In this document: positions 34,310 through 43,671 of the stretch, piece after piece
Position numbering within the stretch: position 1 is the stretch's first letter
How the letters are laid out: each line of letters opens with the position of its first letter
The notes under the pieces: generated by a model
Databases searched by the model: none
What the model saw: only the letters and a program-made list of their open reading frames with translations
Told to the model about the DNA's origin: nothing
Made by a program: the position numbers and the translations under genes
NCBI RefSeq assembly: GCF_010726085.1
Contig: NZ_AP022560.1
Location: forward strand, 1,736,001 to 1,800,000
Direction of reading: 5' to 3'
From: Mycolicibacterium moriokaense
Lineage (GTDB): Bacteria > Actinomycetota > Actinomycetes > Mycobacteriales > Mycobacteriaceae
DNA: 64,000 nucleotides

Positions 34310-34489
34310 GTGTCGACCCGGGTACTTCGAACGCTCGCCTGGCTTTTCGTGTTGATTGCGTTCACCGCAGGAGCACTTCAGTTCGCCGCGTTCATAGCGG
34401 CTGACCGCGGGCTGCGTCACCTGATAGTCGCGCTCTGCGCGCTGTCGGTCGGTGTCAGCGTCTCGCTCGCACTACGGCGACGTCGCTGA
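34310..34489 (+). CDS. 59-residue two-span membrane protein
   Basis: GTG 34310 to TGA 34487-34489. Two hydrophobic helices, LAWLFVLIAFTAGALQFAAFIAA and LIVALCALSVGVSVSLAL, with a basic C-terminus (RRRR). A TATGCT -10-like hexamer ends five bases before the GTG, so the transcript may be leaderless. Codon use (GC-rich third positions) fits a real gene. Function unknown. Confidence 0.55.
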   Translation: MSTRVLRTLAWLFVLIAFTAGALQFAAFIAADRGLRHLIVALCALSVGVSVSLALRRRR

Positions 34490-34743
34490 TGACCATGCAA
34501 GCGCACCCCAATTGAATTGACACCAGCGATAATTGAGTCTTACGAACCTCTTACCCGTGGTAGGCGCTCGAGCACGCCGGTCCTCGACCGTGAATATGGC
34601 GACGAAATCGGTTGCGAAACGTCGTGATATGCACAGCGGCGCCACGATTTAGAAGCGCAGGGCGGTCGGCCGAAGTTTGGCGGTTCTCTGAGCATTCGTT
34701 CGCTCAAAGCGCGCCGTGCGCCGCTCCGTGTCAGCATTAGTGC

Positions 34744-35607
34744 ATGGGGGCATTTCGAACAATTGGGGTAGTGGGCGCCGCAACAGCCGCGACTGCGTTG
34801 CTGCACAGCGTTCCCATGCCCGCCGCGCATGCAGCACCGTGTCCTGACGCCGAGGTGATCTTCGCCCGCGGCACTACCGAGTTACCCGGTGTCGGCCCGA
34901 CGGGGGAGGCGTTCGTCAGGTCGTTGCAGTCTCAAGTGGGGACGAAGGCGCTCGGGGTGTATGCGGTGAATTACCCTGCCACGACTGACTTTCGCACCGC
35001 CGTCGACGGTATCAACGATGCGCGCGCTCATATTCTCGCCACGGCTGCCGCTTGCCCTGAAACCAAAATAGTGCTCGGGGGGTTCTCCCAAGGCGCAGCA
35101 GTCATGGGCTTCGTCACCGCGAATGTCGTACCCGACGGAGTAGCGGACATGGCGGTGCCCGCGCCGATGCCGCTCGAGGTCGCCGACCACGTCGCTGCGG
35201 TCGCGTTGTTCGGCAAGCCGTCGGCACGCTTCATGCGCGCGATCAATGATCCGCAGATCGTGATCGGACCCCGCTATGTGGACAAGACCATCGACCTCTG
35301 CGTCGAAGACGACCTGGTGTGCGACCCCGACGGCAGGAGCTTCGGCGTGCACAGTCGCTACCCCGAGGTCGGGATGGCGAACGAAGGAGCGACGTTGGCC
35401 GCCAACAAGCTCCAGGCGATCTGGGAGGCGGAGGCTGCGGCCGAAACACCCGCGACCGAAACTCCGGAGTCGCCTGAGCCCTCTGCGCCCGCATTGCTGT
35501 CTGCCATCGCAGGTCAACCGGATGCCAGCGGCTCAACCCCCCGGCCACTAGGGCCGCCGCCGGGTCCCGTTCCGGTGCCATCCGACCCGGCGCCCTTCGC
35601 GCCCTGA
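34744..35607 (+). CDS. Secreted cutinase-family esterase
   Basis: 287 residues. A signal peptide (to about AHA-APCPD) precedes the cutinase core: CPDAEVIFARGTTELPGVGPTG, then GGFSQGAAVMG with Ser115 and, after VDLC-type Cys pairs (LCVEDDLVCDPDG), HSRYPEVGM providing the His. The Pro-rich C-terminal tail is typical of mycobacterial Culp proteins, which act as lipases or esterases at the envelope. Confidence 0.9.
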   Translation: MGAFRTIGVVGAATAATALLHSVPMPAAHAAPCPDAEVIFARGTTELPGVGPTGEAFVRSLQSQVGTKALGVYAVNYPATTDFRTAVDGINDARAHILATAAACPETKIVLGGFSQGAAVMGFVTANVVPDGVADMAVPAPMPLEVADHVAAVALFGKPSARFMRAINDPQIVIGPRYVDKTIDLCVEDDLVCDPDGRSFGVHSRYPEVGMANEGATLAANKLQAIWEAEAAAETPATETPESPEPSAPALLSAIAGQPDASGSTPRPLGPPPGPVPVPSDPAPFAP

Positions 35608-35635
35608 GAATCGCTTCACCCGTGCGCGCCGCCGC

Positions 35636-35962
35636 TCAGTAGTCAGGCGTCGACACTCCGATAAGAGACTGATCGGGTTCCGCCGGTTGGTCTCCGCGGA
35701 CGTCCGGCGGGTTGGAGACGGGTTGGCTCTGGACATTGCATTCCGCGCCGCTGACACCCGCAGGGCAGCCGCCGGCGGGTGAGTTCGGGACAAGGTACGG
35801 AACGCATTGCCCGGTATAGACGTCGCTTTCTTCGCCCGCTGCGCACTGGGCAACGGACGCGGGCTCACCGGGGTGGGCGAGGACGACCGCCGCAACCAGC
35901 GGTGCCGCCGCGAACGCGCCTGCGATGGCCAGTCGTCGCGTGGAATGAAGAAGGGTCTGCAT
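35636..35962 (-). CDS. Small secreted Cys-rich protein
   Basis: 108 residues from ATG 35962. A signal sequence (TRRLAIAGAFAAAPLVAAVVLAHPGEPASVAQ) is followed by CAAGEESDVYTGQCVPYLVP and CPAGVSGAECNVQSQP, two Cys pairs in repeated Gly-rich contexts. The pattern (C-x-x-G-E-E-x-x-x-Y/F-T-G-x-C) recurs in mycobacterial exported proteins. Role unknown. Confidence 0.65.
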   Translation of the reverse strand: MQTLLHSTRRLAIAGAFAAAPLVAAVVLAHPGEPASVAQCAAGEESDVYTGQCVPYLVPNSPAGGCPAGVSGAECNVQSQPVSNPPDVRGDQPAEPDQSLIGVSTPDY

Positions 35963-36086
35963 CGTGCTCCCCGCTCTCAACAGTGGTGTCAATTGGCCTG
36001 CCGCGACCATACCGCGAACGCCGCGTGGCCTGCGGTATCCGCCGTCCCAGGGAATGCGCCCTCCGACTGGGGCGTTAAATGGTTTC

Positions 36087-36509
36087 GTGACCGAGCAACC
36101 GAAGTTGAGCCCCACCGAGTGGGTCCGTGAGCAGACTGAACGCATCCTGGAGCAGGGCACGACCGACGGTGTGCAGGTGCTCGACCGTCCGATCGTCCTG
36201 TTCACCACGACGGGCGCCAAGACCGGCGCGAAGCGCTATGTGCCGCTGATGCGGGTCGAGGAGGACGGCCGGTACGCCATGGTGGCGTCGAAGGGCGGCG
36301 CTCCGGAGCACCCGTTCTGGTACTACAACGTCAAGGCGAACCCCGAGGTCACGGTTCAAGACGGCGACAAGGTCGCCACCATGACCGCACGCGAGCTCGA
36401 GGGCGCGGAGCGCGAGCACTGGTGGAAGCTCGCGGTGGAGGCGTACCCGCCCTACGCCGAATACCAGACCAAGACGTCACGCCAGATTCCGGTATTCGTC
36501 GTCGAGTAG
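36087..36509 (+). CDS. Deazaflavin (F420)-dependent nitroreductase-family protein (Ddn-like)
   Basis: 140 residues from GTG 36087. The core RPIVLFTTTGAKTGAKRYVPLMRVEEDGRYAMVASKGGAPEHPFWYYNVKANPEVTVQDGDK is the signature of the split-barrel Ddn/DUF385 family, which binds F420 and reduces quinones or nitro compounds. AREL...REHWWKLAVEAYPPYAEYQTKTSRQIPVFVVE completes the fold. Usual length. The longer upstream frame is not needed. Confidence 0.9.
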   Translation: MTEQPKLSPTEWVREQTERILEQGTTDGVQVLDRPIVLFTTTGAKTGAKRYVPLMRVEEDGRYAMVASKGGAPEHPFWYYNVKANPEVTVQDGDKVATMTARELEGAEREHWWKLAVEAYPPYAEYQTKTSRQIPVFVVE

Positions 36510-36660
36510 CAGGCGCGGCGGATGCGCTTGTCCGCGTGCCGGTTTCGATGTAGCGCCTCATCGCGGCTCTAACCGCGGTCAAGAATTCAGACACTATCGC
36601 GTCATGACGTCCTGCGACGGCATGGTTGACGCCTGCGCGGCGCTTGTGCTCCAATACTAC

Positions 36661-36680
36661 AAAAGTAAGTGCTTACTTTT
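36661..36680. promoter_or_regulatory. AAAAGTAAG-TG-CTTACTTTT operator palindrome
   Basis: AAAAGTAAGTGCTTACTTTT: nine-base arms with a two-base centre, ending 13 bases before the 2OG-oxygenase ATG and just before its ribosome site (AGAGGAG). A TetR-family operator is likely. The spacer differs from the GTAAGT-N4-ACTTAC sites, so a different regulator may be involved. Confidence 0.6.
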
Positions 36681-36693
36681 GGGTAGAGGAGCT

Positions 36694-37668
36694 ATGAGTA
36701 CCAACCACCACCCCGCCGATGCGGGGGTCAGTGTGGCTGTTGGAAACCGTTGGACGCCCTCGAGCGCCACCGAATCGACCGGCGGGCCGTCCCAACGAAT
36801 TCTGAACATCGCCGAACTCGAGCGGAACGCACCCGAGCTGCACCGCCAATTCCATGCGGCACAACCCTTCCCGCACCTGGTGGTCGATGACCTGATACGG
36901 CTCGATCCGACGGCAGCCGACGCCTTTCCGGATAGCTCATGGCCTTTGTGGAACGAGGTCGACGACGGCTACATCCGAAACAAGCGGTTCTGCTTCGAAA
37001 TCGACCGCATTCCGGAACCGTTCAAAGGCCTCATCAGAGAACTCAACGAACCACCGTTCCTGCGGGTGCTGGAACAGATCACCGGTATCAAGCAATTGCT
37101 GCCGGATCCTTATCTGTACGGCGGTGGCATACACCTCAGCGGTTCGGGTGGAATCCTCACGCCGCACACCGACTTCCACTTCTATCGGTTCCTGAATCTG
37201 TACCGCCGCATCAATGTCATCGTGTACCTGAACGAGGGCTGGACGCTGCAGGACGGCGGCTGTCTCTCGTTCTACGACAAAGAGGGTCACGCCGTCGACA
37301 CGGTCGTGCCGGAGTGGGGTAGGGCGGTCATCTTCCGCACCGATGACCAGTCGGTGCACGGCTACACCGATCCCATCGCCGACGGCTGTTGGCGGCGATC
37401 TGTCGCGCTCTTCTATTACACGGCCGCTCCGGCCAAGGATTTCAGCGGGGACGAGACGACCTACTACCGCCGGCACGGGGACCATCACGGCTTTGGCCGC
37501 ATAGCACGCCTGATGATCTTCAAGGCGATGATGGCCGTCAGCCGCAACATCAGCATCGTCGCGCACATCGTGAACCCCAATATGGGCGTCCCGTCGGTGA
37601 AGGCCTACCTGGCCTACGTCCGGAAGGCCAAGCGCGAACGCGCGGAATCGGTGAATCAAGAGAACTAG
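36694..37668 (+). CDS. 2OG-Fe(II) oxygenase family protein
   Basis: 324 residues from ATG 36694 (RBS AGAGGAG). The double-stranded beta-helix carries the iron ligands in TPHTDFHFYRF (His158, Asp160), a distal His in SVHGYTDP, and the 2OG-binding Arg in WRRSVALFYYT. PFPHLVVDDLIRLD and YLNEGWTLQDGGCLSFYD are typical of prolyl-hydroxylase-like members. The substrate is unknown; it may modify a small molecule or protein. Controlled by the palindrome directly upstream. Confidence 0.82.
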   Translation: MSTNHHPADAGVSVAVGNRWTPSSATESTGGPSQRILNIAELERNAPELHRQFHAAQPFPHLVVDDLIRLDPTAADAFPDSSWPLWNEVDDGYIRNKRFCFEIDRIPEPFKGLIRELNEPPFLRVLEQITGIKQLLPDPYLYGGGIHLSGSGGILTPHTDFHFYRFLNLYRRINVIVYLNEGWTLQDGGCLSFYDKEGHAVDTVVPEWGRAVIFRTDDQSVHGYTDPIADGCWRRSVALFYYTAAPAKDFSGDETTYYRRHGDHHGFGRIARLMIFKAMMAVSRNISIVAHIVNPNMGVPSVKAYLAYVRKAKRERAESVNQEN

Positions 37669-37757
37669 CACCAGACCGGACTGCGTTAACTCACGTGCGC
37701 CGCCCCCGCGGTCTAGCCTGATCGTGCCAAAAAGGGCGCGAGTGCGAGGAGGGCGCG

Positions 37758-38750
37758 GTGGTGGTCAAACGCGACGCCGTCTTCCGCGTGCTGCTGACCC
37801 GGTACAACCGCGACCGCGCCGTGCTGGCCGTGGTCTTCCTTCTGCTCTTCGTCTTCTCCTACAGCGAAGACATCGTGTTCGCGGTGCTCGACGCGACCGG
37901 CAACGACCACGTGCTCGGATGGATCGTCGGGCTCGTCGGACTCGACGCGGCTGTGCTTGCAGTGGTGGGTCTGCTCAAACGTGAGATAGCGCAGGCCGAC
38001 GGTGAGGGCCAACGGCTATGGCGCCCATGGTGGATCGCGTTCGCCACTGTGGTCATCCTCGACGTGCTGCTGATTCGCCTTCCAGAGGAGCACCCGCTGT
38101 GGCTCGACATCGCGATGTCGAGCGTGATGGCCTGCCTCATGGGAGTGCTGATGGCGTTGTCGCTCAACGCCTCCCCGCTGGTGTTGTTCAGCAAGGAGCG
38201 ACGCGCGGTGGCGCCGGACGATTGGGAGCGCGTTCGTGCGGTGGTTCCGCTCGTCATCGGAACCTTCGTGCTCTACCTCGCCTCCACCGCGTTCGATGAC
38301 TTCTTCGACCTCGACACCGTGCGCATCCTCGAACCGCAGGTGGCGGCCGAAGTCGCGGCCCTGCCGCTGGAAGAGCAGCTCCACGCCAACGCGACGCTCT
38401 GCGAGGACGCGGTGAGCCCAGCGTTCTTCCAGCAGGTCGTAAAGGTGATCCCGCTGCTGCTGCTCACACTCGGGGTGGAGTTCAACTACTTCCGACGCAC
38501 GCTGGCCGAGCCCGTCCAACGGGCCGCAGCTGCCGCCACCGTAGGCGTGATGTCGATCGGGTTGTCGCTGGCGATCTCGACTCTGCCGTGGGGCGGCAGC
38601 GGCTGCGGCGAGGTGCTGGGCTATTGGCACGAATACCTGACGTTCGTGATTTCCGTGCAGGGCGTCGCCGCCGGGCTGGCGACGCTCGTGTGGGTGCTCG
38701 TGGTGAGCGACCCGGACCGACGTAACACCTCGGGAGTCGACAGTGTCTGA
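37758..38750 (+). CDS. Polytopic membrane protein, first of a tandem paralogous pair
   Basis: 330 residues from GTG 37758 with about eight membrane segments. The opening VLAVVFLLLFVFSYSEDIVF, the middle WERVRAVVPLVIGTFVLYLASTAFDDFFDLDTVRILEP, PAFFQQVVKVIPLLLLTLGVEFNYFRRTL and the end LPWGGSGCGEVLGYWHEYLTFVISVQGVAAGLATLVWVLV are all shared with the next gene. The genes overlap by eight bases, suggesting coupled expression. Family and function are not recognised. Confidence 0.7.
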   Translation: MVVKRDAVFRVLLTRYNRDRAVLAVVFLLLFVFSYSEDIVFAVLDATGNDHVLGWIVGLVGLDAAVLAVVGLLKREIAQADGEGQRLWRPWWIAFATVVILDVLLIRLPEEHPLWLDIAMSSVMACLMGVLMALSLNASPLVLFSKERRAVAPDDWERVRAVVPLVIGTFVLYLASTAFDDFFDLDTVRILEPQVAAEVAALPLEEQLHANATLCEDAVSPAFFQQVVKVIPLLLLTLGVEFNYFRRTLAEPVQRAAAAATVGVMSIGLSLAISTLPWGGSGCGEVLGYWHEYLTFVISVQGVAAGLATLVWVLVVSDPDRRNTSGVDSV

Positions 38751-39726
38751 AGCCATCGCAGCTCCGCGGGCAGATCGCGCGGTCTTCGGCGTCGTCTTCC
38801 TCATGGTGTTCGCCTTCTCCTACAGCGAGCCGGTCGTCTCACAGCTGTTCCCGTCCACCAATTCCGGTCGTGAGTTGGCATGGCGGATCGCGGTGATCGT
38901 CGTCGACGCTGTGGTGCTCATATTCGTCGGCTTGATGAAGCGGTCGATCACGCGGGCCGACGGGGACGCGCCGCGGCTGTGGGGTTGGTGGTGGACCGGC
39001 GTGGCCATCCTGATCGGTATCGACGCGTTCCGCCTCATATCACTGGAGTCGATCCGCCTGGACGTGGCGACCGCGACTGTCTATGCCGCCGCAATGGGTT
39101 TCACCATGGCCGCATCGTTGAACGCCGACCCCCTCACGCTGATCAACACCGAGCGTCGGCTGATGTTGCCAGTCGATTGGTCCCGGGTGCGGGCCATCGT
39201 CCCGCTGGTGATCGGAACCTGGCTCTGTTATCTGGCGGCGACGGCCTACATCGATCTGTTCGACATCGACACCATACGGACACTCGACCCGGCGCTCGAG
39301 TCTGAAATCGCGGAACTTTCGGAGTCAGAGCAGATTGCGGTGATCGCAGAACTCTGCTCGGGTGCAATCAGCCCGACGTTCTTCCAACTGGTGGCGGAAG
39401 TGATACCGGTGCTGCTGCTGGCGCTCGGCGTCGAGTTCAACTACTTCCGGCGCACGCTGATCGACGCCGGCCAGCGCGCGGCGACCGCGGCCACGGTGAC
39501 GGTGCTGGCCGCCGCGTTGGTCGCGACGCTGTCTACCCTTCCATGGGACGGCCAGGGATGTGGTGATGTGCTGTCCCGTTGGCACGAGTACATCGCGTTC
39601 CTGCTGACCGTCCAGGGCATCTTCACCGGGCTGGCGACGCTGGTCTGGCTGCTGGTCGCCAGCACACCGGACGGCCCACCGGGCGCCGATGAGCCGGCCG
39701 AAGCGGCGAGGTCGGTCGAGGAGTGA
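38743..39726 (+). CDS. Polytopic membrane protein, second of the pair
   Basis: 327 residues from GTG 38743. Matches its neighbour through the whole length: FGVVFLMVFAFSYSEPVV, WSRVRAIVPLVIGTWLCYLAATAYIDLFDIDTIRTLDP, PTFFQLVAEVIPVLLLALGVEFNYFRRTL, LPWDGQGCGDVLSRWHEYIAFLLTVQG. The two probably arose by tandem duplication and may form a hetero-oligomer. The conserved acidic and Cys positions in the GCG-x-VL-x-WHEY segment are candidates for function. Confidence 0.7.
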   Translation: MSEAIAAPRADRAVFGVVFLMVFAFSYSEPVVSQLFPSTNSGRELAWRIAVIVVDAVVLIFVGLMKRSITRADGDAPRLWGWWWTGVAILIGIDAFRLISLESIRLDVATATVYAAAMGFTMAASLNADPLTLINTERRLMLPVDWSRVRAIVPLVIGTWLCYLAATAYIDLFDIDTIRTLDPALESEIAELSESEQIAVIAELCSGAISPTFFQLVAEVIPVLLLALGVEFNYFRRTLIDAGQRAATAATVTVLAAALVATLSTLPWDGQGCGDVLSRWHEYIAFLLTVQGIFTGLATLVWLLVASTPDGPPGADEPAEAARSVEE

Positions 39727-39831
39727 GGAAGCAAGTGCGGGGGCCTCGTCGGGTAAGGTCCCCGCACCTGCTGATTGCACAGTGATGCTCGGCTCTTGGA
39801 AATTTCTTGGAGCCTTAATCAGCCCCGACGA

Positions 39832-41067
39832 TCACCGCGGTTTGGTGGTCGTCGGCGGGGACGGCGGTGGCGTCACATCGGGCGGTTCGACTGCCTCGCC
39901 CAACGTGTAGATGTGGTCCGGGGTGATGACCTCGGTGATCGCCTTGGCCAGCAGAGTGCTCGGTTCCTGGCCCTGATAGTCGATGTCGGTGTTGGTGAAA
40001 ATCACCAGGGTCGTTTGCTTTTCGGGGAGGTAGACACCGACGGTCTGGTAGCCGGGCAGGCTGCCGTTGTGTCCGATCCAGCCGCCGATGTTGAAGATTC
40101 CCACGCCGTACCCGTCGCCGGGCGGCGTGCCCGGGGGAGAGACGGTCTGCAGCCGCTGCTTCTGCATCTCCGGTGTCAGCAGCTTCCCGGTCGCCAATGC
40201 GGGCACCCAGATGTGCATGTCCTCGAGGGAGGAGATCATCGCACCGGCGGCCCACCCCCAGGACGGGTTCCAGTCGGTGGCCGTCGTTATCGCGTTGTCG
40301 GCGTCCTGCGTGGTGTACCCCTGCGCGTGCGGCTTCGGGAACGCGTTGGTCGTCGGAAAGCTGGTGTGGCTCATACCCAACGGCTGCGTGATGTGCTCGT
40401 GGATGTAGTCCGGCAGCGACTGACCGCTGACCTTCTCCACGACCAGGCCGAGCAGAACGGTGTTGGTGTTGCAGTACAGGAATCCCTCTCCGGGCGGGAA
40501 CTCCATCGGCTCGGCGAACGCGTAGTCGAGCAGTTGTTGTGGTGTGAAGTTCTGGAAGGGGTCCTCGAAGAACGCCTGTTGGAAGGCGCTCGTCGCGGAG
40601 TAGTTCGGCAACCCGCTCTGCATGCGCGCGAGCTGCCTCAGTGTGATCGCGTCACCCTCGGGGACACCGTCGACGAATTTCGAGATGGGGTCGTCGAGCC
40701 CGAGCTTGCCCTGATCTGCCAACTGCAGCACGGCCGTGACGGTGAACGTCTTTGTCTGACTACCGATCCGGTGGTAGAAGTCCGTCTGCATCGGTTCACC
40801 ACCTGCTTGGTCGGCGACTCCGTACGTCTGCACGTAATTCCCGTCGGGACCCCAGATGCCCACGATCGCACCGGGGATCGACGTCTCATCCATCGTCTTG
40901 TTGATGGCATCGTCGAGTCGCTGGACGACTCCGGCGTCGAATTCCTTGTCCGCCGTCGTACTCGTCGACGTGCTCCGCGACGTCGAATCCTGTCCGCACC
41001 CGGAGGCCAACACGAGTGCCGATGCCACCATGAGAAGCCCGCATCGTCTCAACGCCCTTGTCGCCAT
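39832..41067 (-). CDS. Serine beta-lactamase-fold lipoprotein (class C / DD-peptidase-like)
   Basis: 411 residues from ATG 41067. Lipobox LASGC near residue 24. The S-x-x-K motif is SQTKT, the Y-x-N motif is YCNTN, and HNGSLPGY stands for the (K/H)-x-G motif, as in family S12 beta-lactamase-like esterases and peptidases. It is likely an envelope hydrolase acting on peptidoglycan stems or esters, not necessarily on beta-lactams. The C-terminus is Pro/Thr-rich. Confidence 0.83.
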   Translation of the reverse strand: MATRALRRCGLLMVASALVLASGCGQDSTSRSTSTSTTADKEFDAGVVQRLDDAINKTMDETSIPGAIVGIWGPDGNYVQTYGVADQAGGEPMQTDFYHRIGSQTKTFTVTAVLQLADQGKLGLDDPISKFVDGVPEGDAITLRQLARMQSGLPNYSATSAFQQAFFEDPFQNFTPQQLLDYAFAEPMEFPPGEGFLYCNTNTVLLGLVVEKVSGQSLPDYIHEHITQPLGMSHTSFPTTNAFPKPHAQGYTTQDADNAITTATDWNPSWGWAAGAMISSLEDMHIWVPALATGKLLTPEMQKQRLQTVSPPGTPPGDGYGVGIFNIGGWIGHNGSLPGYQTVGVYLPEKQTTLVIFTNTDIDYQGQEPSTLLAKAITEVITPDHIYTLGEAVEPPDVTPPPSPPTTTKPR

Positions 41068-41252
41068 CGCTCATCCCGTCGTCGAAGTACGAGCATCACC
41101 ATAGGGCGCGACAAACGTCCGCGGCGTACCAACGATGCGCATCGCAATCTGGGAGACTGAGCACCTGTCGCTGCGGTCCACCCCCGAAGGAGGATGCCGG
41201 TCGTGCACATTCGCACCACCGACGGCCACGCACCTTCACCGTGTCCGGTGCC

Positions 41253-42578
41253 GTGAGCGACCCAGCACCGGACCCGGAACCGGACCAGCCCGACGAATCC
41301 GCGCGCGGCTGGCTGCTCGTCTGCGTGACCGCCGTCGTGGCGGGCGTCGCGATCGGCTTCATCGGCGGCGCCTTCCGCTGGTGTCTGGAGACCGCGGACG
41401 GGTTGCGCATCGACCTCGTCGACTGGGCGCACCGATTGCCCGGCCCGGGGTGGCTGGTGCCAATCGCCGTTGCGGCGCTGGGTGCGACGCTGGCGGCGCT
41501 GATCGTGCGATGGGTGCCATTGGCGGCCGGCAGCGGCATACAGCACGTGGAAGCCGTCTACCGGGGCAACGCCGAACCTCCGCTGCTGCCGGTGCTGCCC
41601 GCGAAGTTCATCGGCGGTGTGTTGTCGATCGGGTCCGGGCTCGTACTCGGTCGCGAGGGTCCGACCGTTCACATGGGCGCAGCGATCGGAGCCGAGTCGG
41701 CCAAGCGGGTCAAACTCAGCGAGTCCGACGTCAGGATGATGCAGACCGCCGTGGGTGGGGCCGGTCTCGCGGTCGCGTTCAACGCGCCGATCGGGGGCAC
41801 GCTCTTCTCACTCGAAGAGGTGACGAAGTCGTTCCGCATGCAGACGGTGCTGGCGACCTTGTTCGCGGCGGCCGCTGCCGTCGGATGTATGCGCGTTCTC
41901 CTCGGAAACGAGTCGGACTTTCACGTCGACCGTATCGGGGCGCCCGCACTCGTGTGGCTGCCGCTGTTCGTGGTCTTCGGTGTGCTCACCGGATGTCTGG
42001 GCGCTTTGTACAACCGGCTGTTGCTGTGGTTCATCGACCGTGTCGGGGGGATCCGGCGCATTCCACCGGTCGCGAAGGCGGCGATGATCGGCGCCGTCAT
42101 CGGCCTGGCGATGTTCGTCTATCCGCACGCGGTCGGTGGTGGCGACGCCCTGACGCAAATGATTCTCGCCGGCCAGGACTTCGTTCTCCCGGTCGTGCTC
42201 GGCGTTCTGTTGGTGCGCTTCGTCGCCGGCCCGCTGTCATATTCGGCCGCGGTGCCGGGAGGCCTGTTCGCACCGCTGCTGGCGGTCGGCGCACTCTGGG
42301 GGCTGCTGTTCGTTGGAAGCATCGACGCCATCTGGCCCGGGTACGTGCAATCCCTGGCCATCCCGATGGCCCTCGTCGGCATGGCGGCGTTCTTCGGGGC
42401 GACGGTGCGGGCGCCCGTGACAGGCATCGTGATCGTCATCGAGATGACGGCCACCACCTCGGCCGCCATCCCCATGCTCGCCGCCACCGCCGCCGCGGTG
42501 CTCGTCGCGAACCTCACCGGGTCACCGCCCATCTACGACTCGTTGCGTGAGCGGATGTCGCCCGACGTGCGGCGCTGA
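41253..42578 (+). CDS. ClC-family Cl-/H+ antiporter
   Basis: I choose GTG 41253 (441 residues); GTG 41241 is also possible. The three anion-filter motifs are clear: GSGIQHVEA, GREGPTVHMGA with the gating Glu, and GGLFAPLLAVGA. FNAPIGGTLFSLEEVTKSF retains the Glu position used for proton transfer in antiporters, so an exchanger rather than a channel is likely. The membrane topology is typical and there is no C-terminal CBS domain. Confidence 0.9.
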   Translation: MSDPAPDPEPDQPDESARGWLLVCVTAVVAGVAIGFIGGAFRWCLETADGLRIDLVDWAHRLPGPGWLVPIAVAALGATLAALIVRWVPLAAGSGIQHVEAVYRGNAEPPLLPVLPAKFIGGVLSIGSGLVLGREGPTVHMGAAIGAESAKRVKLSESDVRMMQTAVGGAGLAVAFNAPIGGTLFSLEEVTKSFRMQTVLATLFAAAAAVGCMRVLLGNESDFHVDRIGAPALVWLPLFVVFGVLTGCLGALYNRLLLWFIDRVGGIRRIPPVAKAAMIGAVIGLAMFVYPHAVGGGDALTQMILAGQDFVLPVVLGVLLVRFVAGPLSYSAAVPGGLFAPLLAVGALWGLLFVGSIDAIWPGYVQSLAIPMALVGMAAFFGATVRAPVTGIVIVIEMTATTSAAIPMLAATAAAVLVANLTGSPPIYDSLRERMSPDVRR

Positions 42579-42604
42579 TTTCTGGCTTGCCGAGGCTATA
42601 TTCG

Positions 42605-43117
42605 GTGACCGTGGCCGATTTCGTTCAGCGCACGATTGATCTCGCCCGAAACAATGTGCTCGACGGCGGTCGGCCCTTCGCCACTGTCATCGTGCGGGAC
42701 GGCGAAATCCTCGCGGAGAGCCCGAATCTGGTCGCACAGACCCACGACCCGACTGCCCACGCCGAGATCCTGGCCATCCGTGAGGCATGCCAGCGCCTCG
42801 GTACCGAGCACCTGGTCGGCGCCACCATCTATGTGTTGGCGCACCCGTGCCCGATGTGCCTCGGTTCGCTGTACTACTGCTCGCCGGACGAAGTGGTGTT
42901 CCTGACGACCCGCGATGCCTACGAGCCCCATTACGTGGACGACCGCAAGTACTTCGAACTCGACACCTTCTACGAGGAGTTCGCGAAGCCGTGGCAGCAG
43001 CGCCGCCTTCCAATGCGCTACGAGCCGCGGGAGGACGCCGTCGATGTGTATCGGCTGTGGCAGGAGCGCAACGGTGGCGAGCGCCGGGTGTCGGGCGCGC
43101 CGCGCGCTGACAATTAG
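42605..43117 (+). CDS. Cytidine/deoxycytidylate-type (guanine deaminase-like) deaminase
   Basis: 170 residues from GTG 42605; the TTG at 42587 is an alternative. The zinc site is HAEILAIREAC plus HPCPMCLGSLYYC, and the catalytic Glu is in HAE. GGRPFATVIVRDGEIL resembles the guanine deaminase/TadA-like branch. It acts on nucleobases or nucleosides in the cytoplasm; the exact substrate is uncertain. It starts 26 bases after the ClC gene. Confidence 0.85.
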   Translation: MTVADFVQRTIDLARNNVLDGGRPFATVIVRDGEILAESPNLVAQTHDPTAHAEILAIREACQRLGTEHLVGATIYVLAHPCPMCLGSLYYCSPDEVVFLTTRDAYEPHYVDDRKYFELDTFYEEFAKPWQQRRLPMRYEPREDAVDVYRLWQERNGGERRVSGAPRADN

Positions 43118-43323
43118 GCGGGAACCCGCCTGCTCAACGTGGCTACGGGTAGGCGAGTGCGGGACTTGTGCGGCCTGTCCTATATCCTGATGCCCTGATC
43201 AGGACAAGCAGTATCGCCCCATGCAAGGGTGTGATGAACTCGCTAGCCTGTTGCGCGGGTTCAGACTGCAGCCTTGCGACATTAGCCATGACCGCTGCGC
43301 GGTCGCTTAACAAGAGGTGAGGC

Positions 43324-43671
43324 TTGGACGAGCAGCTTTGTAGTGAGAAGTGGGTCGACCGCGTCGCGATCGTTTCCGCGTCCGGAGAACTCGACATGCT
43401 CACGGCACCCCAGCTGAGGGACGCCGTTCAATCGGCGCTGAGCCAGAACCCCGCCGGCTTGATCGTCGACCTCACCGACGTCGAATTCCTGGGGTCGGCC
43501 GGTATGCAGGTGCTGATGGAGGCGCATAACCAGACCGGCGGCACCGAGACCCGTTTCGCCGTGGTGGCCGAGGGCTCGGCGACCAGCCGACCGCTGAAGA
43601 TCACCGGGATCGCAGACCTGATCGACCTGTTTTCGTCGCTGGACGAGGCTGTGGAGAACCTCACTGCATGA
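43324..43671 (+). CDS. STAS-domain anti-anti-sigma factor
   Basis: 115 residues from TTG 43324 with AGAGGTGAGG upstream. VDLTDVEFLGSAGMQVLMEAH contains the phosphorylatable Ser (FLGSAG) of anti-sigma-factor antagonists. It probably binds the downstream RsbW-like kinase and frees a stress sigma factor. Its stop overlaps the next ATG (ATGA). A palindrome CCTGATCAGG at 43194-43203 lies upstream. Confidence 0.88.
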   Translation: MDEQLCSEKWVDRVAIVSASGELDMLTAPQLRDAVQSALSQNPAGLIVDLTDVEFLGSAGMQVLMEAHNQTGGTETRFAVVAEGSATSRPLKITGIADLIDLFSSLDEAVENLTA

